DNA of 64,000 bases from Xestospongia muta (lineage: Eukaryota; Porifera; Demospongiae; Haplosclerida; Petrosiidae), in NCBI GenBank assembly GCA_963693285.1, contig OY848918.1, positions 19,293,484-19,357,483 on the forward strand, in the 5' to 3' direction. Under the pieces are notes generated by a model. The model did no database searches. It saw nothing but the letters and a program-made list of their open reading frames with translations, and was not told the DNA's origin. The position numbers and the translations under genes were made by a program. Position 1 is the first letter of the stretch. Every line of letters starts with the position of its first letter. This document shows positions 48,997 to 63,400 of the stretch, one piece after another.

Positions 48997-50890
48997 ACTT
49001 CATTGCATAACAATGAATACAATTTGCAATTTTTAAAGACTATTATAATTATGATGATTCTAATGAATTTGTCTGTACCACAACCTCGCTATCCAAGTTG
49101 TGCTTGCAGTGCACCAAATCACTATGGTACTTATATTTGTTATTGACTGATTTAAGAGGGGGAAGAACTGTTCTTTGATCTGATACTTTGATCACTTTAA
49201 CAGCTCAGCCAATAATTAGTAAGAATATTAACTAGAATGATCACATGTTTATTGGTTTGTATGTTTATGTAGTTTCAGTACAACCTATAACTTTATCAGA
49301 CAAAGTTTAGCTAAAAAGAAACTATGTACGTGTCTTTATGCATTTATCTAGAATTTTATTAAGAAAGTGAACTTAACCTATATATTCATTATTATGTATG
49401 CTGTTCTTAGATAAAGTGTAACAACCAGTGATGTGATTGTGCTCATCTTGTGAAATTAATTAAGGTCAATTGATCAGGCCAGTTTAACTTATAATATGTG
49501 AATGTGTACCAGACATTCAAATCACAATGAAAAGGATTATCAACTAGTAGCTAGGTATGTGATTAATACATTGAAGTTGCATACACACATAAGTGCATGT
49601 GTATAGTGGAAAAGTGCATGGTGTAACTGGTGTTGTTATAATACAGAGGAGAATAATAGTTGGAGAGTGTGTTTGAGTTGCTTTGTTGGTCTTTTAGTAG
49701 TCAACATTATTGTGGTGTTCCCATTGGTTTAACAGTCTAACTGTTTTAGTTCATAGCAACAAAAATTTTGTCTTATTTCTTTTGTTCTCAATCTATCTGT
49801 GAATTTTCAAGAGATGTGTGATGTTATTCATACTACTAATGTAAAAGTAATTGTAGAGTTTGTTATCAAAACTCTAATATATTTCTATACTATAATAAAA
49901 CCTTGTCTAAGATAGATAGCAATTCTAAATTATAAGCATGATTAAACATATGACTAGACTCATTGGAATAACAAAATTCATTAATATAGGTTCATATGAT
50001 AAAGGTGACAAGTTGATGTGCTGTTTTTAGAATGCTTTTGATGACAGTTTATCATTAAATATTTTCAACATTTAATGTCAAAGGTAATAGGTAATTCATA
50101 ATATGTTAGATTCTCTTTAGCCTAATTGCACAAAGATGGCTGACACTGGAATATATTAGTTGGAATATAAGTGGAAATCTATATATTTTATTGATAATTC
50201 TTAACTGCAACTCTCTATTGATTCATTTGTTATTGTATGCATCCAATCATTTTAGTATGTACAATATATAATTAGTTTACTTGTTATAAAGATTTCTTTA
50301 TTTGCTAAAATTAAAAGTTAATAATGAGAAATAATCCACCTCTATATGACATAGCTATAATGCTGTCTATATGTACATACATACTGAGAGCTAGCTTGAC
50401 AAACATTGAGCAGACTTTCTTGTGTCTACAAGATAATATTAAAGAGGGCAGGTACCGTCCCATGATCAAAGATTCATTCTTTTTTGATAATTATATTGAT
50501 TCTTAATTATAAAGCAAAGGCATTTACTTTGAATTACTGGTAACATACTAATGATTGAATTTGACTTTGAAATGTATTACATTGTTCTGTAAAATAGTAT
50601 GATTTTTTCTTAAAGATGACAGTATACCATACAATTAAGAAAAGAGAATTGACATTCTAAACAAGGAGTAGACAGAAGTTATGTGCTTATTGAAATAGTT
50701 TGTAAACTGACATTTGATTTTAGATAATTATAGTGAAATAATGTTGTGGCATGATACACAACATCTTAGTTACAATGATCATGACTGTGATAGCACATCT
50801 CTTCAATATCCTACTATGGTTCAGATTTTGATATTACTTTGTTCAGTTGATATACTCATTATTTAACTGTCTATATTACTGTATTGTAAT

Positions 50891-51043
50891 CAGAAAGAAT
50901 TAGGAATAGAATTGATGACAACTAAATGTTTTGGTACTATAATTAGTAAAGATGGCTTGAATAACGCCACCACTCAAACACAAGCTCTTTTGAAATCAAA
51001 TGTTGCTGTCAATACAGTCAAAGTCAAGACAAAAGATGAAGGT
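50891..51043 (+). CDS. Uncertain single exon
   Basis: Bounded by an AATCAG-like acceptor and a GTATAC donor; reads KELGIELMTTKCFGTIISKD then a threonine/lysine-rich tail. No partner exon and no recognised domain. Confidence 0.2.
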
Positions 51044-52086
51044 ATACTGGTGGACAGCATAACAGAATATATAGGTATTTCAGATTCACATGCAGGTTTT
51101 TTGATTGCACTATTTGTGTGCATGTAAACTTCACTATTTTATAACTCAATGTAGGCATTATAATTTAAGTCCATTTTACTGTAGCAGTGTTTTCATAAAA
51201 AATTCTATCATTTTACCCAAACATTGATGATATGATTTTGTCACGTTAGCTACTTTAGCAGTATCTACATACATTTAATATGTTATTAATTAACATATTT
51301 TAATGTTTAATAGTAATATTTTTACATTATTACATAAGTGCAACAAGTACCTGTGAACATGAACACTCAAACAACTACATAAAAAGGTTTAGTTACAAAT
51401 CCAATAGACATATCTACACCAACTTTGATGGATCTTTGACAATTATCTTTCATCAATTTACAGTATACAGTAACTATTGACCTACACAAGGTGATACCAT
51501 TTCACTAGATACACATATTAATACTTATTATGAGAGTAGTATATACATGTGACCATAGCATGACATGACTTACCAGTCAAGGCATAAGCTATGACATTAT
51601 ACCTTTACTGTGTGATATACAATCATAGACACTTCATTATTTAAAATATAAATTAATAATTATATTATCTTGACAATAATGATATTACCTTTCCTCCTTC
51701 AATTGTCTACAATAAGTACTCCAAATTCTTTTGTTTACAGAGATGAGAAATCTCCTAAGTCTTGTCTTCCATAACTAAGTCAAAACCTTGAGAACCACTT
51801 GATAGCAAACAAGAAAGTAAGTACACCTGTACATTCTTTATAATTTCACATTACAAATACAGAAGCCTATGAACTGATTGACAAGATGAAAACACTAGAG
51901 AACCTCACATTTACGTTTTAAGAAAGAGAAGATATTATATAAGTACTCAAAATGTATAATTTAATAACATATGCAGCTTAAAATGATAACAATTTAACAA
52001 TATCCGTGACATTTAAAACACACATGAATAATAAACAGTAAATACATAAAAGATTAGCTATCATTTTAACATCGATATTATAGTAT

Positions 52087-54530
52087 GATGAGTTTAAGTA
52101 AGAGAGAGTGAGAGAGAGAAAAAGAGAAAGAGAGAGTACTCATTACCATGGAAACAGGACAAGATAGATGGTTGTTGGTATGATGTTGTATTCAGAAGGT
52201 CTGGGACCAAGCAATTATATCTGACTCGTACAATTATTACAATCATATTTGACTTCCAACATTAGAAGTATTATAAAATTTTTAATTTATAATTATATTA
52301 GTAGATTATTTATGTGATTTCTTTGTAGTAACAACGTCTGTTATGTTCAGTTAGTTAGCAAATTTTCCATTTGATCATAAAATGACATTGACATAGACTA
52401 CTATATCCAATTATATTATTGACTTATTCCAGATATTCAAGATGCTATTTCAGACATTGAATTTGAAAACTTGGTCCACGTCCCAATCAAAATTGGTAGG
52501 TTGTTCTTGACAGTAGATTGATATTATGCTTCCATTATGTATCATTTATTAATTGCTAATAACATTGTTTATTTGATTTTTTCCTTGCAGAGAACAAGAT
52601 TGATCTCCTTCAATTACTACATCCATCCAATTAGATATATATGAAGACAAATAAGAGAGTCACTCAAAATAAGTCATGGAGATCTAGATAGCATATGTGA
52701 TGAAAGGAGTCGAAATACTGACAGACTCTCTGATGTCATTCAAACTTTGTTTGACAAGCAACCAACTGTTGTTTCCTGGCATATAATTAAGATTGCAGTA
52801 GAATTACCACCAGTGTTTGAACCTTATGTAGCTGAAAACATTATTCATCTCTTTAGCCCCATAAGTAATCATTAAACTGTCTTTTTAATCTTGTTTAAAA
52901 TTAATATGCTTATTCTTTGATTAGATAGGATGTTGTTTGATTTGTATCATGTTGATAATTTTTACTCTACCTCTGAGGTTTGTTATTTGATGCTCTTCGT
53001 TAATTTATTAATAAATTCTATATTTGCAATGAAGCATACTTCTTATCTATCATTAATTGAATCAAGTGGTTAGTAACCACTAGGTTAGTAATTATTATCG
53101 ACAAACCATTAACAAACATTTTATTGATCCTAGGATTGGTTAATATTTAATGAAAGATAAGGACAAATTTTTATTTTAATAATTTTAGTGCATGTTACTT
53201 ATATTATCATTGTAAGCCTATGTTTCTAATGGTGCTACTTGCATTGCTGAGAAACAATCAAAGCTAGTTAATCTAATAACTGACATTGAGTATCACTGGG
53301 ATAAGCTCAGTGTTTCATTGGAAGTTGAAAATCAGGTTTTAGGTGGTTTGTATTGAAGTAATGATGATAAGACAGCTACACTTACTGCTGTCTTATATAG
53401 CTGGGTTGATACATTTCCATCAATTTGTACTTGGAATGTTATTTTGACTTCAGTTGAGGGTCCTATAGTTAAGCATCATTCAACAGCAATGAAAACCTAG
53501 CAATTTTAGCTAAAACTGAGGTGCAGTCAAAGTATGGAGTAAAATAGTTGACTACTAACGTTATTAAGTTCAAGTTTTTAATTTTTTTGAATTTAGTTTA
53601 TGTCTAACCTTTTTATAAGTATGTCTATATTATCTAGTATTTTTTTCTATTTTTTTTCAAAACACATTTTTTGTTATCCATTACTTTTGTCATTTTTGAA
53701 GATTACACACTTTTTATTATCCACGTTTACTCTAGTATTTTTTATATAATTAGATCTTTGTTATCAATCATTTCTCTGTTATTTTAGTGTCACTCTTAGA
53801 ATTATACAAATTGCACATGAATAAACACTTTATTAAAGTTAGTGTTTGGTCTTTTATATTCAATTTGTGATCAGTTGTACCTTTATATTTGATGTGATGA
53901 ATGGATTAATGAATAATTTTTACTTCTTATTTTATCTTCTTATCAATAAATTATACATCCACAACTCATCGTGTATATTAAAAGTCAAGAAAAGTTTACA
54001 GGCTTAGTTAGAACAGTGATATTACTATCACAGCAATGTGTAATACATTACTACTAATAAAATGTCACTAGTCTACATGAATGAATATATAACTTCCTAA
54101 TTTTATTAACCTTATTTTTAAACATTACATTGCCTACAAACACAAATAGAAGTACATCTGTAACATGTACCATAAAACAATTCATACACTTAGAAATTAT
54201 TAATTAATCAATTATTAACATATCACACCTATTGATTGATTAATCTATTCGATGCCTGATTGTTTAACTATCAAAATCATTTCCATTATCTTCATCAATT
54301 TATGATTGTTATCAACTGTTCAATATCTTTATTTGTTTCTGTACTCATTTCAATTATTCAATTGATTAAACAATCTATCAAATCTTTCAATCTGTCTGTA
54401 GTTATACAAATAGTAGGGTACATTGTTGAATAGAACAAGATTGTAGACAATAAGTGAAAAATCTTCCTGATTTTTTGCTAGTACAGATATAAATAATGTG
54501 TTTCATAGTTGTTGTAATAGTAAGGCCTTT
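52087..54530. repeat. Segmental duplication copy B (partner 12654-15614)
   Basis: Colinear with copy A from the GA-rich run to gttgttgtaatag. It lacks the sequence corresponding to about 13560-14090 and has small indels. The right flank (taaggcctttttt) differs from copy A, which there enters the CACTA-like element. Confidence 0.9.
52433..53546 (+). pseudogene. Dead 3' part of a death-domain gene (copy B)
   Basis: Same fossil exons as copy A: 52433-52493 (DAISDIEFENLVHVPIK), about 52592-52869 (SDVIQTLFDKQPTVVSW, ALELPP-like helix) and about 53236-53546 (IEYHWDKLSVSLEVENQVL, TFPSICTWNV). TGA lies at 53354-53356, the same codon that is TAA in copy A, so the lesion predates the duplication. The linker exon is mostly deleted. 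Confidence 0.75.
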
Positions 54531-55311
54531 TTTGATACATAGAGGAAAAGATCTGCTAACTTGCGTTAAGCATTCGCTGTAATAACTGATGTTTTGATTT
54601 GTGATAGGACCTATAGTAAACACTTAACTGTATGTATATTCATTTAATATGTCATTAATTAACATAGTTGCTACATTGTTTTGTTTATATAATAGAACCA
54701 AAGATGACTATATATGGTAATGTTTACATTATTGCATAAGTTCACAAGTACCTGTGTACATGACCACTAACCATTAAAACTACAAAAAAACAGGTTCAGT
54801 TAATAAATCCAATAAAAGTAAAACAAAACACCAAAAGTTAAAAAAATCGGGACAAGAATACATCTTTTCATCAAACAAATAGTACTTAGATTCATTTGTC
54901 ATCACTGCTGTGATGACTGTATTAGCTAACAATAATAATAAGTCATAATAACTTTATTTTTTTAGGTACCAGACAAAAAAAATGACAAACACAATGTGAA
55001 TGTGCCCTGAAATTCTTTGAGAAAGTTCTGAGGATCAAACAATGAGACTTTTTGAAAGGTTTTAGAGGTCAGGTGACATTAACGTTCAAAGCGCATACAT
55101 CTGTGGTTGGATTAAAACACTGAAACAAAGATGTACATTCTATGAGGTTCATCATCTTGTTGATCTTGAAGTAAAACATATTTTGTCAGTAATGGCTCAA
55201 ACTTGAACAAAATATGCAAGACAGCTTCTACGTATCCTTGCACTGTCTGATTAGATTGTGCTCTTCAAGTCCAATCTAAAACTGGAGGTTCACCATATCC
55301 AACCAATGTGG

Positions 55312-55470
<159 letters not shown>

Positions 55471-55471
<1 letters not shown>

Positions 55472-56572
55472 TTGGTCACTCACGCACACAGTAAGTCAAT
55501 CAATATATTTTTTAGACCTAAAGTGATACTACTAAAGCCTGTGGCTCGTTAAAAGCTAAGATTCAGATACTTCTATGCTAGTTCACCCAAAAAGTTAACA
55601 GGAACTGCATCTTTGGAGAGCACAGAAACATAGAAATTGTTTTAGTTTCTTAGAGTTTATAACTCTAATTTATCATCCTTTGTATCATGGACTTGTAAAT
55701 GGAGAGGATCTAAAGACTGAAACAATAGTGTCAACAATGATGATGATGCTCTTTAAACTGTATCTTTATTGCATTATGCTAAATTTCTCATTTAAATTAA
55801 TAATATATATTAAGAGTTGATGATCAACTATTTGTGGTTACAGTCAAGCAATCTTGTGGCTTTAACTTGTATTGAGATTTTATAGTAAACAAAACAATTC
55901 AAAGAGTTATTAATTAGAGTATCATCATATCGTTAGACCACTATGGCTCTCAACTTTAATTATGACCAGGTTTTTATGCTCTATTTGGTGATATTTCAAA
56001 CGTGGACACACTCTCTCTCTCTCTCTCTTGGTCACTCACACACACAGTAAGTCAATCAATATATTTTTTAGACCTAAAGTGATACTACTAAAACCCGTGA
56101 CTCGTTAAAAGTTAACATTCGTGGAGCAACAGATACTTCTATGTTAGTACACCTAAAAAGTAAACAGGAATTGCATCATTGGAGAGCACAGAAACATAGA
56201 AATTGTTTTAGTTTCTTAGAGTTATAACTCTAATTTATCATCCTTTGTAACATGGACTTGTAAATGGAGAGAATTTCAAGACTGAAACAATAGTGTCAAC
56301 AATGATGATGATGCTCTTTAAACTATATCTTTATTGCATTATGCTAAATTTCCCATTTAAAATCAATAATATATATTAAGAGTTGATCACCAACCATTTG
56401 TGGTTACAATCAAGCATTCTTGTGGCTTTAACTTGTATTGAGATTTTATAGTAAACAAAACACTTCAAAGAGTTATTAATTAAAGTAAATCATATGGTTA
56501 GACCACTATGGCTCTCAGCTTTAATTATGACCAGGTTTTCAGGCTCTATTTGGTGATATTTAAAACATGGAT
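55471..56572. repeat. Tandem duplication of a ~550-bp unit
   Basis: Unit 1 (55471-56006) and unit 2 (56027-56572) start cttggtcactcac and end in ggtgatattt-aaac-tgga, offset by 556 bases, with moderate substitution throughout. A short CT run precedes each unit, so the duplication probably used the microsatellite as its breakpoint. Confidence 0.9.
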
Positions 56573-56892
56573 TGTAGAGTGTCCCACAAAGTACAAGAAA
56601 TATTATGCCTGCTGAGAATAATCAAAAATCAATTTTAAAATATATATTATGTCAAAACATGTACATATACCCAATATGTAGATACACAAACAAATAGCAA
56701 ATTATTAAAGTTATGTAATATTATAAATAGGTTACATAATGACTAAATACAATAGAAACTACAAGGAATAGCACTAGTTAAACTATTTTCTTTGTGCATG
56801 TATAATAATGACACTAAGAGTAGCTATATACTTTTATGAAGGATTTTATTGCATATAAAAATATATCTTCATTAGTGGTTTTGTCAATTCCA

Positions 56893-57751
56893 TCAAACTA
56901 AATCAGCCTCTAACGGTTCTTCCTCCAACCTATCATGTTGAGTCATTAATAGATTAGATGCAATAGGTGCTTTCTCAGCTCTATATATGGGTGGGGCTTC
57001 AATTATGTTCACATCAAGGTTTTGACTGGTAGTAGATGAAAGTGGCAAAACGGGACTGTTAGGAATAGGTTTAAAAGTGTAGTCATCAGCTTGTTCTCTG
57101 AGGACAGATGCAGGAGTTGACTAAAAAAGAAAAAAGAAATGTGTACATGTTATTGCAGGATGGCTTCATAAGTAAGAATTTAATAAATGAACTGAGTTAT
57201 TGATACCAAAACTATTTGCAGAGTCTATACTTTTATTAAAAACATGTTCATTGTCTTTGAATTCAATAGTTATTTATAGAGTTCACAAATATGTAAGAGA
57301 TGTTTAGGGCTTCCTTGCACACAGAAAATGTCAAGTAAAAATAATAGATTGGTAGTACTGTACATTTACAGTTACACAAACTAATATTGGTATGTAGATA
57401 TTATTTACTAACCTGTGACACTCTTTTCTTTAGCTCTTGTAATTTATCCATTGGAACTGCTACAACATTGTTTGGATCTATTGAGAGATGTTTTTTTGCA
57501 CGGACTTTAGCACGCCATGCATTAGCAATGTTTGCTGGAGAATAATTAACAACAGCAGGATTACTAATGGATTCATGTATATCCTGATCATCTTCTTTAC
57601 TACTTATTCGAGCCATAGCATTTTCTACAATTGAAACTATACGTGGCTGCTTATCTTCTTTTAGTTTACTGGTTACTTTTGCAGAGACATCTTTAAATGT
57701 TAACCTGCGTTTTTTACTATCAGTTTCACTAGAGTTTATAAGCTCTTCCAT
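56893..57751 (-). CDS. Hydrophilic two-exon ORF overlapping the ABCG 3' exon
   Basis: Minus strand: exon 57413-57751 (ATG with A at -3 and G at +4) and exon 56893-57120 join in phase 0 via GTTAGT/TTTTAG to 188 residues, TGA at 56893-56895. The product has no membrane helix. Blocks: [34 protein letters not shown], a basic NAWRAKVRAKKHLSID, PMDKLQELKKRVSQ, and a proline-rich second exon (LREQADDYTFKPIPNSPVLP) ending EEEPLEADLV. It starts inside the last ABCG exon in another frame, and the frame extends a few codons upstream of the ATG (YVKER). Either a separate gene, or the true ABCG tail after a frame change. Not recognised. Confidence 0.5.
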
Positions 57752-60407
57752 TCTCTCTTTTACATACTTTTATATAATCACCAGATGAAAGATAACACTC
57801 TACTTCTGATTCTCCTGTAGTACATTTTGCTTTAAAGCCAGTGAGAAGGAATGAAGCTGAGGTAGAGAAGCCATAATAGTTAGGATTAATATAAAAGAGC
57901 CAACGATACCTATAACATTAATAGAGTACAATTTATATGTATATCATTGTATAATGTTAACAATACTAAACTATTATGTCTTAACATAATACATCTGTAC
58001 ATTTGATAATATATAGATAGACTCACACCCAGGGAGTATCATCACGAGGAATAAAGAAACCACTTGTGAATCCTGCTACACTTGATATGATGGGTGACAG
58101 ACGAAATGCATATGAAGGTAAAGCTGAGATAATAAAAATGAGAAGAGAAATCCAAGTTTGATTGAGAGCCATAGCTACAACAACTAGTTGAAGAAAGACA
58201 GTAGCACTCCAGTATGTCATATTAACAAGCTATAAATATAATAATTATTAGTCATGTTAAACAATAATAACTATGTTAGTGACTCAATTATATATTTTGT
58301 AAACTTTCTTACCAGTAGGTACAAAACAAGAGCACAAAGGACAACAGGTATGGTTGCCATGGTAACAAAACGAAAGAAGCCTTGACAGATTAGGTCATGT
58401 GATCTACCAGCACCATCAGCTTTTTCAAACCCATACACCTATACAAAGTATTGTATCAATACATATACATTCATGTATATACATTTGGTTCAAAGGATCT
58501 ATATATATACATTGTATAAGTAAGTTCATGTATGTATATTAGGTTGAATTGAATCACAAAGGCAACCATACACATACTTAATATAGATGCATCATATCAA
58601 ATTAACTTCCTGGAAATACATTATTTACATTATATATAGAGTAAGCATTATAAATTATGCTTCAACAACATGTACACTTGTCATTGAGTCCTGTCATTAC
58701 TTGTAATGCCTTCAGATAGTAGTTTTGTAGGACTGGGAACATAAACAAAGCACTAGCCACTGAATAGACACAAAATCCAGACATGATTAAAATGGGAGTG
58801 TCCTGTTGAAAATAGACTGTTCCTAAAGCACAAAGGAAAAGATGTCATTGAACATTAAATTGATATATCTATTAAATAAAATGTTATACTTAAAATATCT
58901 AATTACAGTTAAAGTTTATACAATCATTCACCTAACAATAGTCCGTAGGCAAAGAATATAATAGGTAAATATAACCCCCACACAATAGTAGTTCGTTTAC
59001 TAGCTCTAGCTTCAAGAACAGACCAACGAGTGAACCAGTTTGCTTGAGGTTGTCGCCTATCCTTGTTTTTATTACTAGCATGAACATTTCTGTGTGTGAG
59101 TATATGTATGAGAGAAAGACGAGAGAGAGAAAGAGGGAAAGGAAAGTCCTAATATGTATATACATAGCAATAATATCTTACGGAGGTAAAGTAGAGGAAG
59201 TTTTGATGTATAAAGGATTTTTTTGCTGTCTATCAAGAGTTTGTATAGACATACTTTCAAAGTCCTTTACACGAGCACATTTTATAGCCCACTTTATTAA
59301 ATCTTGTTCAGTTGAATTCTGAAAAGGAACAGTCACTATTATATATACATGTTCACATACAATCCCTCTATTTTTGAAGTAACAATGCATATCAGTAGGC
59401 AGTGTAGATATCCTTGTAATTGTGTACTATATTACAATGAGTCCTATGGTTGTATTTTGTATTAGCATACCTGATAATGTTCTAATATGATTTCTCTCAT
59501 CCATGGTTTGCCCAACATATCCATAATGACATCTATAGAACAATATTAATAACATTCTTCTATATAAAGTTGCTTTATTGATGTAAAAAATTAATGCTAT
59601 GATTATAAACTGTGATGTAGGTTTATGGCACAACAATTATATTAAGTAACATTAATATTGACAACAAAAGTAATGCAAAGCATACATAGATTATTAAACA
59701 AGTAACATTATTACCTGCTGGGTTGTGTTCTTCAAGTTGAGGTAGTATGAGACCTTGTTTAAGAAATTCATTCATTAAAGCCTCAACAAAGAAACTGTAT
59801 GCTTTCTGGGGTACTCCATGATAAGCTACATTACCATCACTGAGTAAAATCAGTTTATGAAACATGTAAAATATCTCAAATCGTGGCTGATGTATTGTGA
59901 GAACAACAGTTCTATTGGAATAAGCAAGACGGTTTAAGTGACTGAGCAGTTCAATTGATGCAGTAGCATCAAGACCTATGATAAATAAATATATATTATA
60001 ATAATATTACATATTACATATTGTATATGGACCTATTTATAAAAGGACTGCTGAAATTCCTTAGATAACCTGTAAATATCAGGTTAGCTATATATAATAT
60101 ACTACAACACATAAATTTATTAATATGATTATGAAGTAAAGTTATTAACTATTGACAATTAATTCTTTGTTAATTATATTCATGGAGTTTATTTACATTT
60201 CCTGTATCAACTAATAACATTTATATTTTTTGTAACAATTAATGACATTAATTTGTACTGGTTATGTAACAAGGAAAGTGTCACCTCAACATTAATACAC
60301 TTAACAAGTATGCCAATATTGCTATGCTGTTAATTTAAAATAAAATAAAATTTTATGATACATCTATTAATTATATGTGAATTAACATGTATATACTTGG
60401 GGTTAAC

Positions 60408-60452
<45 letters not shown>

Positions 60453-63400
60453 TATTATAATCTATAATTTACATGTACATACATGTCTATAAGGAGGAAT
60501 ACTTGTCTTTGTTATAACATATCTTACCTGATGTTGGTTCATCTAAAAAGATGACCTTAGGCATTGTGAGTAGTTGTAATGCAATCACTAATCTCTTTTT
60601 TTGTCCACCACTAAGTCCAGGTCCAGAAGCCCCACCTACTTTTGTGTCTTGGACTGAATGGAGACCAGTCTAAAGAAAACAATGACATTCAGAAGTACAT
60701 GTAATGTATATTATATTGTACAGGTACTGTATATGTATATATAAATTAACACTTGAATGAATTGAAACTTAACAATTCATACATGCAAATACACACCATG
60801 AACATGAAGTCTATATTTTATATGTATATACATGTTGATAATTCCATTATACTATATGTGTTGTACATGTATAATTATATAATATACCACTTCCATAACT
60901 TGTTCTACTCTCTCAAATTTCTGTCTCCAAGTCATTTTATCAGGTAATTTCATGTGAGCAGACAAAGTTAAGTTCTCTCTACAAATTAGTGTTCATTATA
61001 ATGTCATCTCAAGTTACATACTCACCTAACAGTAAGTTCTTCATAATAAGGTGTGGCTAACTGTAAAACATATCCAGTGTTAGCTATATACTTTTGTCGT
61101 ACTTTATCCAATGAATGTCCATTAACATATATCTCACCCTATAGACATACATGTACAATATTAAGTATCTTTTAAACAGTTAATTACTGATATGTTGCCA
61201 GTTTTTCGTCTTCCAGTAAGCAAATCTAAAAATGTTGTCTTCCCACATCCTAAAAAATGTAACAATCATATGATGTTATATAAGAATTGATAAATAAAAT
61301 CATGTAATAACTCCATAACATAACATTGATATTGCTATATACCACATACATGTACATGACATGTTGGTAACATTAAAGTCAAATAATAAACATGCATTTT
61401 GTCATGTGATAGTCACCTGATGGTCCCATGATACCAACAAGTTCTCCTGGATTAAAATAGAGTGATATTCCATGTAGAATCTCGTTACGTACTCGACCAC
61501 ACCCACGATAACCAGGAATAGGTTGAGTCTATAGAGGAATATCACATATACATGTATATACACAGACTACTTGTCGTATATGTGTAGTATTTGGAACACT
61601 TGTACATGTATGTACATGTATGTTTAAGGTTTACCTGAGCTTCAAATTTATTATCAGTGTTATCATAACTAAAATAACTAGGCCCCTTTGACACTAAACT
61701 TGAAGTCACTGACATATCCATCTAATGGAATAAAAACATGTATATATGTATGTGTACATTTTACTCAATAGGATTAGTGACATATACATGTAATATAGAA
61801 TGTTTTTATATATGTATGTTTTTTCATTCTGTACCTTATCGGTTTCTTGTGATATTTCAGTATGTGATGGCTGTACACTTTCTTCAAAACAAGATACAGA
61901 TTTCAAATGTAGTGTAGATGGGTTATCAGATGTATTAAGCTACAAAATGTCACATATTATGTACAAAACAATAAAGTAATCAGACCCTCTATACTGGTAT
62001 TGTTCCTAACTACATTGTATAATAGTACTGTACTATAACACGGCAGTTCAATCCAATATGGTAGAGAACAGTATGTATCATTAGAAGTAAGTACTCTTAC
62101 AATACCTTTAATGTATATACTTTCATAATCTTCTACAGTACTACTTACTTTAAATAAGCATTTGCTTTTGTGAGCAGAAGGGATGGAGCCTAAGCCAAAT
62201 TTAGTTCTGCTACCAAGTTTTGTTACAGAGCCTTTGCTATCTTTAAGCATCCATGCTTTAGATGTACTATGTTCACTTTGAGAGGATACTTTACGCTCAT
62301 TATGACTTAAAGACACTGGAACATGTTCAAAATCAAATACTATATATAATGAAATATGGTTGTTATCAATGTACATGCTGCACATGTAACTGTACATGTT
62401 GTACATGTGAATATACTGTTATTGTAATTGACATAAAAATGTACATATCTAAAAAGCAAAGCAATCATCATTACTACATCATGATACATGACTACATGTA
62501 CATACTTATATGTCACTATGTCATTACAATATACAGTGTACATGTACATTATAACACACACTATAGACAGTATGAGTACATACCAACAGAGGGTGTGGTC
62601 ACAGGATCACCTTTTTGACATGGCTCCTCATCTTCATTCTCTTCAATAATCTCCTCATCAATTATTGATGGTTGAGATGGACGACGAAAGTTTTTCAAGA
62701 CATTTGGTGTAGCTATTTAAGGAATATACTTATCATGTGACTACTATATAATGATCACATGACTTACATGTGCTAGAACAAGGTCTTAAGAGGAACTGAG
62801 CAGTCCAATCTGTAGGTCCACGTATTGTGCTTTTTGATTTCCTATGATATATAGCACTATGAGACCTTTTAAATGCTAAAGAAGAAAAGACATTTGTTAA
62901 TAAAATCTATGAACTGTTAGTCCACATATCCATCTATTTATCTGTCTATCTCTTGTTGTCAATCTGTCTGTTCATTTATTAATATGTCTGTAGTCTATCT
63001 CTATATATGCCATTAATCTATCCATCCATCCATATAATCACTTGGTTTAATAGGTGCATTGTTTTCTATTTCATCTTCAGATTCTTGAATATTATCCTCT
63101 AAAACAAAAGATACAGTGGTAGCATCTGTTTTCTCATCTTTTTCCTTCTTAGGATAAATGTCAACACTGTACTTTAAATCAATACAAGCAACAGAGACAG
63201 CCTCTTCTAAACCACATACTGGAAACTAGAGAAGACAAAAATTGCACATATTTGTACTTGTATACATGTATTACTAAAAAATGTACAGTATATATGACAT
63301 ATACATGTAAATGTACTAGCAAATAATGAAATAGTCAATATTTTATGATACAATAAGCATGACAAAAACCAAAACAGGAAAATTTTTAAAATAATAATTA

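Noticed and set aside
62262..62618. Cys/Tyr-rich plus-strand open frame
   Set aside because: Antisense to two ABCG exons and an intron rich in acatgt palindromes; composition explains the residues.
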